Assembly (NCBI GenBank): GCA_031396695.1
Contig: JANNLG010000260.1
Span: 1 to 40,338 of the forward strand
Direction: 5' to 3'
From: VGRW01 sp031396695
Lineage (GTDB): Bacteria; Myxococcota_A; UBA9160; SZUA-336
DNA length: 40,338 bases
Position numbers and translations under genes: made by a program. Of the stretch, positions 33,501-39,780 are shown one piece after another. The notes beneath the pieces are model-generated. The model made no database searches. It saw nothing but the letters and a program-made list of their open reading frames with translations, and was not told the origin of the DNA. Each line of letters starts with the position of its first letter. Position 1 is the stretch's first letter.

Positions 33501-36243
33501 CGGCCGTCACCCATTCGAGGAGTCGGCGGCGGCTCACCAGCACGCGATAGAGCGTGCGTGCGATCGCATCGAGCATCAGGAACGCCTGGTCCGCGAGCAG
33601 AGCCACTCGGAACAGCGTCTGCGCGAAGGCGACACCGAGATCGTCGAAGAGATCGCTCAGGAACGTGCGCTTCGAGACTCCGGCGCGGCGCGGAATCAGG
33701 GCGTCGCTGAGCGGCAGGCAGACCGGCAGAGCGATCGTCCCTGCGACGAACGCCGTCCAGAGCAGCGCCTCGGAGACCGGCAACGTCCATCCGAGCACCA
33801 GCGCCAGGAATGCACTCGGGGCGGACAGGCTCCGGCGCAGGTTGTCGAGCATCTTCCAGCGTCCTGCGAGCGGCACGCCACGCCGCACCAGCCAGGGCAG
33901 GAGCTGCCAGTCGCCGCGCGCCCAGCGGTGCTGACGCGCCGCCGCGAGCTCGTAGTGAGTGGGGAACTCCTCGACGACCTCGATGTCGGAGACCAGACCC
34001 GCCCCGGCGAAGATGCCCTCGAGCAAGTCGTGACTCAGGATCGTGCCATCGGCGATCCGGCCGTCGAGCACGCTTTCGAACGCGTCGACGTCGTAGATGC
34101 CCTTGCCCGTGTAGGAGCCTTCGCCGAGCAAATCCTGATACACGTCGGAGATCGCGAATGCGTACGGATCCATGCCACACGGACCGGCGAAGACACGCTG
34201 GAAGACCGTTCCGTCGGTGCCCGCGGGAAGTGCCGGCGTGACGCGGGGCTGCAGCACGGCGTGGCCCTCGACGACGCGCTGCGCGCGCGGATCGATGCGC
34301 GGATGGTTCAACGGGTGCGCCATCTTTCCGACCAGGCGACGCGCGGCGCCGCGCGGCAAGCGCGTGTCGGAGTCGAGCGTGATCACGTAGCGGACGCCGG
34401 GCGGCACGCGCGCGGCTCCCGACACTCCGGACATGAACGTCGTGTCGGTCGCGCCGCGCAGCAGGCGATTGAGTTCGTGCAGCTTGCCGCGCTTGCGCTC
34501 CCACCCGATCCACTTTCGTTCGCTCTCGCTCCAGACCCTGCGGCGATGCAGAAGCAGGAAGCGATCTCCCGCTTCGCCGCCCGGGTACTCGCGGTTCAGG
34601 CGCGCGATTCCCTCCACCGCGGCGGCGAGCAACGCGTCGTCGTCCGGCGCGGTCTCCGTGCCCGAGTCCGTCCAGTCCGAGAGCAGCGCGAGGTAGAGCT
34701 CGCCTCCGGCGCTAGCCAGGGCGTGCACCTCGAGGCGATCGATCTGCTGCTCGACGTCAGCGCGGCTGGCGAACAGGGTCGGCACCACCAAAAGCGTGCG
34801 AAGGTCCGCCGGAATCCCGTCGCGAAGCTCGAGCGCGGGCAGCGTCTTCGGCCCGAACTGCGTGGTGATGCCGCGATTCAGCAGCGCGACCGCGATCTCC
34901 GAGGCAGGAATCAGCCCGACCAGCGCGAGGACCGCGAGCATCTCCGGCGAGACGCCATCGCCCAGCAAGACGGCGAGCGGCAGCGCGACCAGCAGCGCGG
35001 TCAGAACACCGAGCAGCGTCAGGTAGCCGGGCAGCCCCGTCGCGCTGCTCAAGCGGCCCGCCCATTGCGAGAACGGAGCGCGGAACCCGAGCGCGCGCTC
35101 GAAGGCCGGCCGGCCACCCGCGATCAAGACGCAGCCCGGTTCGAGCACGCTCGACGCCGGCGTGAGACTCCGCATCGCCGTGAGCGCCCGCTCGGTGACC
35201 TCGAGCTCCGTGTGGGGCGAGCCGCGCGCGAGCACCTCGATCGCGTGCCGGTAGCGATCGCGGGTCGGAAAGTCGAGCTCGGCGAAGCGGCTGCCCGCGC
35301 GCAGTCGTTCGTCGACCAGGCTCACTCCTTCGACGAACTCCGACCAGTCGACGGTGGAGAGGTGCCGCATGCTCGTCACGATGTTCCGAACCGTCACGTT
35401 CAGCGCGGCCTGCCGCTGGTGCTCGTCGCGAACCCGCTCGTCGGCGGTGGTGTGCTCGTCCGCCAGGCGCTGGTCGAGCCAGCGCAGCGCGGGAAGAACC
35501 ACCTGCGGGTCCTGGTCGCGCAAGCGCTGGATCAGCTGGACTCCGAATGCGCGCGGAATCGGGCGGCCCTCGAAGGCGCGCAGGACTTCTTCGGCGCGCA
35601 CGGGCTCAGGCCCCCCCGCGGCCAGAAGCCGGTCGGCGATCTCATCGGCGGCGCGGCGGGCGAGCTTGCCGTTCACCATCCGGTCGGCCGCGCGGCGAAG
35701 ATTCTCGACGAGCACGATGCGCAGCGTGATCGCCACCGCCCAGAGCTCTCCGATCGTCAGCGGTGCGATCCTCTGATAGGCGCGCAGGAATGCAGCGAGC
35801 GAGTGCGGCTCGAAGCGGCTGTCCGTGTGCGCGACGACGGCCCAGGCCACGCCGTACACACGCGGATACCCCGCCAGCGGGCCGTCCACGAGTTTCGGCA
35901 GCTCGCGGTAGTAGCCGCGAGGCAGATCGTCTCGGATCTCGCGGATCTGCTCCTCGACCACGTGCATGTTGTCGACGAGCCATTCCGCCGCGGGCGAGAT
36001 CGCGCGCTCGTCGCTCGCGTCGGCGGCGACCGAGCGATAGGCATCGAGCAGCACGCGGTCGTTCTCGCGCAGACGCGTGGCGAGCGAGCGACCGCGCGCG
36101 CGACGTTCGTCCGTCACGCGCTGGGCAGCGGCCAGGCTCTCGGCGTGTTGCTCGAGCCGCTCGATGCCGAAGAGTTCCGCGGAAATCAGCTCCTGCGGCT
36201 CGCGCAGAAATCCGCCGCGGGAGCCGCCGAAACGAAAGCGCAT
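27559..36243 (-). CDS. ndvB: cyclic beta-1,2-glucan synthase-like giant (GT84 + GH94)
   Basis: A 2894-residue membrane enzyme. Order: an N-terminal cytoplasmic region; membrane spans near 410-460; the GT84 glycosyltransferase core with DSDT (about 622), EGSYTGKGIYDVDAFE, SHDLLEG and the QxxRW-like RQHRWARGDWQ (about 772); further spans at about 820-1000; a DUF3131/glycoamylase-like block PPDNFQETPVGVVAHRTSP (about 1010); carbohydrate-binding regions; and a C-terminal GH94 phosphorylase domain with GGGDWNDGMNRVG (catalytic Asp about 2575). NdvB/Cgs enzymes make periplasmic cyclic glucans for osmotic adaptation. GGAGGAG precedes the ATG; transcription is from a sigma-54 promoter. Confidence 0.92.
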   Translation of the reverse strand: MRFRFGGSRGGFLREPQELISAELFGIERLEQHAESLAAAQRVTDERRARGRSLATRLRENDRVLLDAYRSVAADASDERAISPAAEWLVDNMHVVEEQIREIRDDLPRGYYRELPKLVDGPLAGYPRVYGVAWAVVAHTDSRFEPHSLAAFLRAYQRIAPLTIGELWAVAITLRIVLVENLRRAADRMVNGKLARRAADEIADRLLAAGGPEPVRAEEVLRAFEGRPIPRAFGVQLIQRLRDQDPQVVLPALRWLDQRLADEHTTADERVRDEHQRQAALNVTVRNIVTSMRHLSTVDWSEFVEGVSLVDERLRAGSRFAELDFPTRDRYRHAIEVLARGSPHTELEVTERALTAMRSLTPASSVLEPGCVLIAGGRPAFERALGFRAPFSQWAGRLSSATGLPGYLTLLGVLTALLVALPLAVLLGDGVSPEMLAVLALVGLIPASEIAVALLNRGITTQFGPKTLPALELRDGIPADLRTLLVVPTLFASRADVEQQIDRLEVHALASAGGELYLALLSDWTDSGTETAPDDDALLAAAVEGIARLNREYPGGEAGDRFLLLHRRRVWSESERKWIGWERKRGKLHELNRLLRGATDTTFMSGVSGAARVPPGVRYVITLDSDTRLPRGAARRLVGKMAHPLNHPRIDPRAQRVVEGHAVLQPRVTPALPAGTDGTVFQRVFAGPCGMDPYAFAISDVYQDLLGEGSYTGKGIYDVDAFESVLDGRIADGTILSHDLLEGIFAGAGLVSDIEVVEEFPTHYELAAARQHRWARGDWQLLPWLVRRGVPLAGRWKMLDNLRRSLSAPSAFLALVLGWTLPVSEALLWTAFVAGTIALPVCLPLSDALIPRRAGVSKRTFLSDLFDDLGVAFAQTLFRVALLADQAFLMLDAIARTLYRVLVSRRRLLEWVTAAQAQSGRRHGWVGCHRQMAGGLVLTALVGCGLWLAGSDAIAVAAPVMVFWLLAPSAACWAGAPLPEATPPLLSPATRETLQSIARRTWRYFERFVVASDRMLPPDNFQETPVGVVAHRTSPTNLGLYLLATVSARDFGWLGTLDAVGRLEETLRSMETLERYRGHFYNWYDTQDGRPLDPKYVSSVDSGNLAGHLIALRSALRELLTAPLLSPHYSSGIGDALRIAREAAEELRDDRRTQTVTLRQLAPTLYAVAQQLAPGAASPLEFSVRCAALAVSTETLVDVARTFVAERGDAPESEFLVWALAVRASVRSHERDLEELMPWVRVRGRDGLADELCASIPVLGELPDRCEQLLADLEREERKEELGTLADALRRSAQNARALIRRLAELEALCTKRVVEMDFGFLLDPGRQLLSIGFRVGEGTLDPNCYDLLASEARLASLIAIAKGEIPVKHWFRLGRALTPIGVGAALISWSGSMFEYLMPSLVMRAPTGSLLERTNRLVVRRQIRYGAQRRIPWGVSESAFSARDLEFTYQYSNFGVPGLGLKRGLGDDAVVAPYATALAAMVEPQAAVANFERLFAEGARGKYGWYEALDYTPLRLPEGESRVIVRAYMAHHQGMSIVAIANTLHDGAMRARFHADPMIRATELLLQERTPRAVAVARPRAEEVKAAASVRALSPAVVRRFESARQPVPRAHLLSNGRYTVMVTAAGSGYSRWRDLAVTRWLEDATRDDLGSYTFLRDVHDGAIWSAGLQPTGVEPDHYEVTFAEDQVTIARRDGALATTLEIVVSPEIEAEVRRVSISNLGARTRELEVTSCAELVLAPAAADASHRAFSNLFVNTEFVAGVGALLATRRVRSAEERPVWAAHFAFVEGETVGEPQFETDRGRFLGRGRDSRSPVSIGDGRPLSNTTGAVLDPIFSLRRRVRVPPGATVRLSFWTLVAPTRAELLDAVDQQRDATAFERAATLAWTRAQVDLHHLGIDPEEARLFQELANHLVFWDPSLRASPSAQRRNESGPEKLWSLGISGDLPIVLVQIDDPEDLRIARQLVRAHEYWRTKHLAVDLVLLNERPSSYLQELQESLDALVRTSEARRRSAPDSSLGTVFVLRADQVSLDARNLLQTAARVLLVTRRGSLAEQLERLEAVEPAATPDPPPAPEIETKRPAREPVPAPRPELEFWNGLGGFADDGREYVTVLDDGATTPAPWINVIANQDFGFHVSAEGGGYAWSQNSRENQLTPWSNDAVRDPPGDAFYVRDEDSGALFGPTLQPLRDGHGRYLARHGQGYSVFERVTRGIALRLQVYAARDDALKISRLVLENRSARTRRLSVTAYAEWRLGAPSGATPPYVVTESDPETHALLARNPWRGEFGNRVAFADLAGEQTTWTADRREFLGRNGSLDHPLALALGAELSGRVGAGLDPCAALQTQIELKPGARAEVVFLLGEAASRDEARALVARYREADLDAVLADVTQMWDTLLGTVQIRTPDRSLDLLLNRWLPYQTLACRLWGRSGFYQAGGAFGFRDQLQDCAALVLARPDLARAQLLAAAARQFTEGDVQHWWLPSSGRGVRTRISDDSLWLVWAAAHYVRVSGDVQVLAEVIPFLDGPPLRPEETESFYAPSISAESGTLFEHCARALDRAFALGPHGLPLIGGGDWNDGMNRVGVGGKGESVWLAWFLCRAVADIAPLAVGQVNESRVEKWRAGAEALREAVERHAWDGDWYRRGFFDDGTPLGSVLGSECRIDSIAQSWAVLSSAADPERSKRAMAAVDEYLVRREDGLVLLFTPPFDRTPLDPGYIKGYPPGIRENGGQYTHAAIWTAMAFAQLGDGDRAAEILAMLNPIQRTSTRAALHRYKVEPYVVCADVYAEPQHVGRGGWTWYTGSAGWMYRAVLESMLGLQVTANSIRVDPCIPRSWRGFEITLQRGAARYEIAIQNPNGVSRGVVRVLVDDQVRDAAAEIPLRDDAATHRVIVTLG

Positions 36244-36277
36244 CGATCTCCTCCGAGCGAACTCGCGTCACAGCCGG

Positions 36278-36293
36278 AGCAAGAGCTGCGCCA
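36278..36293 (-). promoter_or_regulatory. sigma-54 promoter of the glucan synthase gene
   Basis: Minus-strand TGGCGCAGCTCTTGCT: GG-N10-GC and perfect TTGCT. The leader is about 24 nt and contains GGAGGAG. Confidence 0.78.
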
Positions 36294-36348
36294 GCTCGTC
36301 ACGGTGCGGCGCTCACGCCGAGGGAAGAATTGCATCCGCAGTGCGCCC

Positions 36349-36359
36349 GATTGTAGAAC
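36349..36359. promoter_or_regulatory. shared upstream activator site, ndvB and DUF5670
   Basis: GATTGTAGAAC lies between the divergent promoter GGs at 36292 and 36407, near their midpoint. TTG is 56 nt from the right-hand GG, about one helical turn less than the usual 67. Confidence 0.55.
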
Positions 36360-36405
36360 GGAGCTGCACGCGCCTCTCGCGCGCCAGCGACGGTCAGATC
36401 CGCGT

Positions 36406-36421
36406 TGGCGCGATCCTTGCT
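36406..36421 (+). promoter_or_regulatory. sigma-54 promoter of the DUF5670 gene
   Basis: TGGCGCGATCCTTGCT: full TTGCT, one change at -24. The leader is about 38 nt. Confidence 0.8.
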
Positions 36422-36469
36422 CCCGTTCGCTCGGATGATGCGCAGTACACTCCCTCCCGGTGTCCCGCG

Positions 36470-36616
36470 ATGATCTGGACGCTCTTCGTCATCCTGTTCG
36501 TTGCGTGGCTGCTCGCGATGCTGAGCGCGGGCACGCTCGGCGGCCTCACGCACGTGCTGCTCGCGCTCGCGGTCGCGCTAGCGGTTCTGACGACGACGCA
36601 GCGGCGGATCGTCTAG
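36470..36616 (+). CDS. DUF5670 / Lmo0937-like small membrane protein
   Basis: A 48-residue protein: first span MIWTLFVILFVAWLLAML, a short SAGTLGGLTH turn, a second span, then a TTQRR tail. This is the Lmo0937/DUF5670 pattern, a family often found in stress operons. No strong ribosome site is visible. The stop TAG overlaps the stop of the convergent dehydrogenase gene (shared CTAG). Confidence 0.82.
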   Translation: MIWTLFVILFVAWLLAMLSAGTLGGLTHVLLALAVALAVLTTTQRRIV

Positions 36617-38022
36617 CTGCGCGCCGCGAGTCGAGCTACGGCGGCGGCTCCCAAGAGCGCGACGAGCAGTCCCAGCGCGACTCCCGGCAGCACTGGAATC
36701 GCCGGCGCCGGACCGGCAATCCGGTAGACGGTGCCGAGCGCGATGTCGACGGCATAGAGGTCGCCGTCGGGCCCGAACTCGAGATCGGTGACCGCGCCGA
36801 AGTCAGAGCCGAACAGCAGTTCATTCGCCTGGGTCTGACTGTCGGCGACGAGATCCGCGAGCGTGCCGCTCAGCGCAAAGCCCGTGCGCGTCGGATTCAG
36901 AGGCAGCGCGTAGATCTGGCCGTTGTTGTTTTCGGCAACCAGCGCGACATCGTCGTAGGCGGATCCGAGCGAGCTGCCGTCCGGAAACACGATCGCGGTC
37001 GGCGCAACGGTGGTGGTGAACGAGAACTCGGGATCGCTGTACGTCAGGCCGGCTCCCGGCATGTTGAACAGCGTCGCGGGCGTGTTGGGGTCAAGCGAGT
37101 CCGGACCCATCAGGTCGATCCATCCGCTGTTCATGCCGGGCGGGACGAGATTGATCTCGTCCATCGACGCCGGGCCGTTCTCCGTATCCCAGAGGGCGCC
37201 GGTCACCGGGTCCAGACCGAGGCCGAAGCTGTTGCGAACCCCGTAGGCGTAGTAGCGCGCGACGCGCGTCTGACAGGTCTGTCCGACCGCGCAGCCCGCA
37301 TCGTTCACGCAAGTCTGCGCCGTGGTCACGCTGCAGTACGGCGTGAACGGATTGCCCGGCACCGCGGCGCCGTTCTGCTGTACGCGGAAGATCACGCCTC
37401 GATCGTCGGGCGCGGCGCCGGTCGCGTTATTCTGGAGCTGACCGTTGCGATTCAGGTCACCGATCACGGTGTAGAGCGCGGCGCCGTCGCCGACGCCGGG
37501 GAACTGTCCCGGTGGGCCGAGGACGAGCACTCCGCCGTCGTGGTTCGGTCCGTCGAGTACCGGCAGGTCGAGGATCAGCGTAGGCGAGACCAGCTGTCCG
37601 AGACCGGGACTCCAAGTGTAGCGGTAGACGCGATTCGCGATCGGCGCCGCGTTCAGCACCGGCGCCTCCGTGAAGTACAGGAACACCGACGGCGGAACCT
37701 GCGTGTTGATCGCGATCCCGAGCAGTCCCCGCTCGCTGCTCGAGTTGACGGGTACCGTCAGCACCGGCGCGGGCTGTACCGCGCCGTTCAGTACTCGGTG
37801 CACTTCGCCGGTGGTCTTCTCTAGAATCAGGAAATCGTTCGGCGCCAGGAACGCCATCGTGGTGGGCTGATTGAACGTGCCCGGTGGCAGAATCGCTTGC
37901 ACCGTCAAGCTCGAATCCACGGTGCTTTGCGCGCGCGCGCTTGCGGCGGACATGAGCGCGACAAGGGCCGCGCAGATCAACACGTCGATTCTCACAGCCT
38001 TGGTACGGGCGCTAGAGCTCAT
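36613..38022 (-). CDS. PQQ-type glucose/sorbosone dehydrogenase-like beta-propeller, sorting tail
   Basis: A 469-residue exported protein. A signal peptide (about 1-31, ending ARAQS) is followed by a six-bladed propeller of the soluble glucose dehydrogenase/sorbosone dehydrogenase type: SSERGLLGIAI, GPNHDGGVLVLGPPG, NSFGLGLDPVTGALWDTENGP and YDDVALVAENNNGQIY, which give the PQQ/Ca pocket His and Arg candidates. Insertions carry paired cysteines (CSVTTAQTC, CAVGQTC). The C-terminus IPVLPGVALGLLVALLG plus basic residues resembles an IPTL-CTERM-like sorting signal. It is divergent from the lipoprotein/BON pair, with a sigma-54 promoter only 18 nt from the ATG. Confidence 0.78.
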   Translation of the reverse strand: MSSSARTKAVRIDVLICAALVALMSAASARAQSTVDSSLTVQAILPPGTFNQPTTMAFLAPNDFLILEKTTGEVHRVLNGAVQPAPVLTVPVNSSSERGLLGIAINTQVPPSVFLYFTEAPVLNAAPIANRVYRYTWSPGLGQLVSPTLILDLPVLDGPNHDGGVLVLGPPGQFPGVGDGAALYTVIGDLNRNGQLQNNATGAAPDDRGVIFRVQQNGAAVPGNPFTPYCSVTTAQTCVNDAGCAVGQTCQTRVARYYAYGVRNSFGLGLDPVTGALWDTENGPASMDEINLVPPGMNSGWIDLMGPDSLDPNTPATLFNMPGAGLTYSDPEFSFTTTVAPTAIVFPDGSSLGSAYDDVALVAENNNGQIYALPLNPTRTGFALSGTLADLVADSQTQANELLFGSDFGAVTDLEFGPDGDLYAVDIALGTVYRIAGPAPAIPVLPGVALGLLVALLGAAAVARLAARS

Positions 38023-38038
38023 ATGGATGCGCTCGCTG

Positions 38039-38054
38039 AGCAAGCCTCGTGCCG
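38039..38054 (-). promoter_or_regulatory. sigma-54 promoter of the PQQ-type dehydrogenase gene
   Basis: Minus-strand CGGCACGAGGCTTGCT, full match. The -12 C is 18 nt from the ATG, so the leader is about 6 nt. Confidence 0.88.
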
Positions 38055-38071
38055 CTCCGCGCGGAGCGTGG

Positions 38072-38082
38072 TTTGTACAATC
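38072..38082 (+). promoter_or_regulatory. upstream activator site for the lipoprotein-BON operon
   Basis: TTTGTACAATC, with TTG 80 nt before the right-hand promoter GG (about one turn more than 67). It lies only about 25 nt behind the left-hand promoter, so it may act differently on the dehydrogenase gene. Confidence 0.5.
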
Positions 38083-38151
38083 CTCGCGCGCACACGCGAC
38101 GAACCTTCTGGAATCGCGGTGAGCGAGGCGCGCGGACGCCAGCGCACGGCG

Positions 38152-38167
38152 CGGCATGGCCCTTGCT
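38152..38167 (+). promoter_or_regulatory. sigma-54 promoter of the lipoprotein-BON operon
   Basis: CGGCATGGCCCTTGCT: one change at -24, perfect TTGCT. The leader is about 16 nt with AAGGAG. Confidence 0.82.
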
Positions 38168-38193
38168 CGTCAGCGCTGCGGAAGGAGCTACGC

Positions 38194-38574
38194 ATGTCCA
38201 CTCACTCTAGATCCGCCTCGACGCTCTCTTCTGTATTCCTGCTCACGCTGGCGCTGCAGTCCTCGGGTTGCGTGCCGCTCGCGGTCGGCGCCGCCAGTGG
38301 CGCGGCCGGCGGCGCCGCTTCGTCGGTCGAGCAGAAGGACGAGGGACACAGCCCGATGACCTACGTCGGCTCGGTCGGAGCGAGCGCGTTCTACTTTCCC
38401 GCCAAGCTGCTGTTCGCCGCGGGCGGCGCGCTCACCAGCGGCGTTGCCTATCTCGTGACGCTCGGCGACTCGAGTCCTTCGCAGTCGATCTGGACCGCCA
38501 GTGTCGACGGCGACTACGTCGTGACGCCACGCATGATCGAGGGTCTCGACGATGTCGACTTCGTCGGCGGCTGA
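38194..38574 (+). CDS. lipoprotein, paralogue 2 of a stress-regulon family
   Basis: A 126-residue exported lipoprotein (LQSSGC lipobox). It has a Gly/Ala-rich segment after the Cys, then the conserved region shared with the gene at 20042: SPMTYVGS, FPAKLLFAAGG, SGVAYLVTLG and DGDYVVTPRMIEG ... VDFVGG. AAGGAG precedes the ATG. Its 3' end overlaps the BON gene by 23 nt. Function unknown; the two paralogues each sit near a four-BON protein gene. Confidence 0.8.
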   Translation: MSTHSRSASTLSSVFLLTLALQSSGCVPLAVGAASGAAGGAASSVEQKDEGHSPMTYVGSVGASAFYFPAKLLFAAGGALTSGVAYLVTLGDSSPSQSIWTASVDGDYVVTPRMIEGLDDVDFVGG

Positions 38575-39688
38575 GCGCGTGCTCGGAGCCGGAACGCCGT
38601 TTCTCGCGCTCGTCGCGGGCGCCGCGTTCTTGGTTGGCGCCGCATGGGCGCACGCCCAAGGGATAGAAACCGGATCCGACGACCCTACCTCGAGCGCGAG
38701 CGACGGCGAGCCGTCCGACGCATGGATCACGACCAAGGTGAAGGCGGCGCTGATCACCGCCGAGGATGTCCCTGCGACGAGCGTGCAAGTCGACACCGTC
38801 GACGGACTCGTCACGTTGCACGGCAGCGTCGCCACGGCCACCGAGAAGGCGAATGCCGAGGCAGCCGCGCGCTCCGTCCAAGGCATGCGCGAGGTGCGAA
38901 ATCTGCTGCAAGTCGTTCCGGCGCCCGCGCAAGCCGTCGTCGAGCTGTCCGACGAGGCGCTCTCGAAGTCCGTGACGGAGGCGCTGGCGCGCGACGCGGC
39001 GCTCGCCGACAGCCAGATCACGGTGCTGTCCGTGAACAAGGGCTTGGTGTTGCTCTCCGGCACCGCGAAGTCGCTGAGCGACCACGTGCGCGCGCTCGAG
39101 GACGCCTCACAGGTCGCCGGGGTGAAGCGGGTCGCGAGCCAGATCAAGAGCCCCGTCCAGTTCGTGGACAGCGAGCTGTGGCACGACGGCGAGTACGAGC
39201 TCGATCTGTCCGAGCGTTTCGCGGCCTCGGATCTGTGGATCACGACCGCGGTCAAGTCGCAGCTGCTGAGTACGAACTACACGCCGACGTACGGCATCAA
39301 CGTCGACACGCGGCGCGGCCAGGTGACGCTCTTCGGCGTGGTCGACTCGAAAGACGCCAAGGACGCGGTCGTGGCCGAGACGCGCAAGGTGCCCGGCGTG
39401 CGGGGAGTCGTCGATGCACTGCAGGTCGTCCCTTCCGAGAAGGAGTCGGCGGTCGCGGAGAAGGACGAGGCGATTCAGGCGGCGGTCGCGAAGCGCATCG
39501 ATGCCGATCGCCGGCTCGCCGACGCGCGCATCGTGGTCGAGGTGAAGAACGGTGTCGCGCGGCTGAGCGGCAGCGTGCTGAGTCCGCTCGACCGGCTGAC
39601 CGCACTCACCCTCACGCGCACGACGCGCGGCGTCCGTTCATTGGTCGACGAGCTCAAGGTCGGCCCGCGCGAGGCGAGCGCCCTCTGA
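38552..39688 (+). CDS. four-BON-domain periplasmic protein (OsmY-like), paralogue 2
   Basis: A 378-residue exported protein with an N-terminal hydrophobic leader (about 12-35, ending AHAQG) and four BON repeats collinear with those of the gene at 21097, including DAWITTKVK, ALITAEDV, VNKGLVLLSGTA, GINVDTRRGQVTLFGVVDS and TRTTRGVRSLVDELKV. The ATG overlaps the lipoprotein gene; a GTG at 38579 is also possible. The overlap implies translational coupling and a joint role in the envelope. Confidence 0.88.
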   Translation: MSTSSAAERVLGAGTPFLALVAGAAFLVGAAWAHAQGIETGSDDPTSSASDGEPSDAWITTKVKAALITAEDVPATSVQVDTVDGLVTLHGSVATATEKANAEAAARSVQGMREVRNLLQVVPAPAQAVVELSDEALSKSVTEALARDAALADSQITVLSVNKGLVLLSGTAKSLSDHVRALEDASQVAGVKRVASQIKSPVQFVDSELWHDGEYELDLSERFAASDLWITTAVKSQLLSTNYTPTYGINVDTRRGQVTLFGVVDSKDAKDAVVAETRKVPGVRGVVDALQVVPSEKESAVAEKDEAIQAAVAKRIDADRRLADARIVVEVKNGVARLSGSVLSPLDRLTALTLTRTTRGVRSLVDELKVGPREASAL

Positions 39689-39729
39689 ACGGCTGCGCAT
39701 ACCACCGGCCGGACTGAAGACGCGCGTGC

Positions 39730-39780
39730 GAGGTGCCCCACCGCGGGGACTTTGGGGGCTGCCGCGCGATGAGGCACCTC
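39730..39780. repeat. palindromic element, copy B
   Basis: A 51-nt element with 8-bp ends GAGGTGCC/GGCACCTC, 42 nt after the BON stop. Its first 14 bases match the element at 10184 except one. It is probably the terminator of the lipoprotein-BON operon or a dispersed repeat. Confidence 0.5.

Noticed and set aside
29387..36438. Very long open frames overlapping ndvB: a minus-strand second frame (29387-34513) and a plus-strand antisense frame (31405-36438)
   Set aside because: Arg/Ala/Gly-biased translations without motifs, produced by GC-rich codon structure of the real ndvB frame, which carries clear GT84 and GH94 motifs.
38072..38082. TACAAT in the activator motifs as housekeeping -10 boxes
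   Set aside because: Only some copies contain TACAAT (others have TAGAAA or TAGATC), no consistent -35 precedes them, and the constant 65-67 nt spacing to sigma-54 cores is better explained as activator sites.
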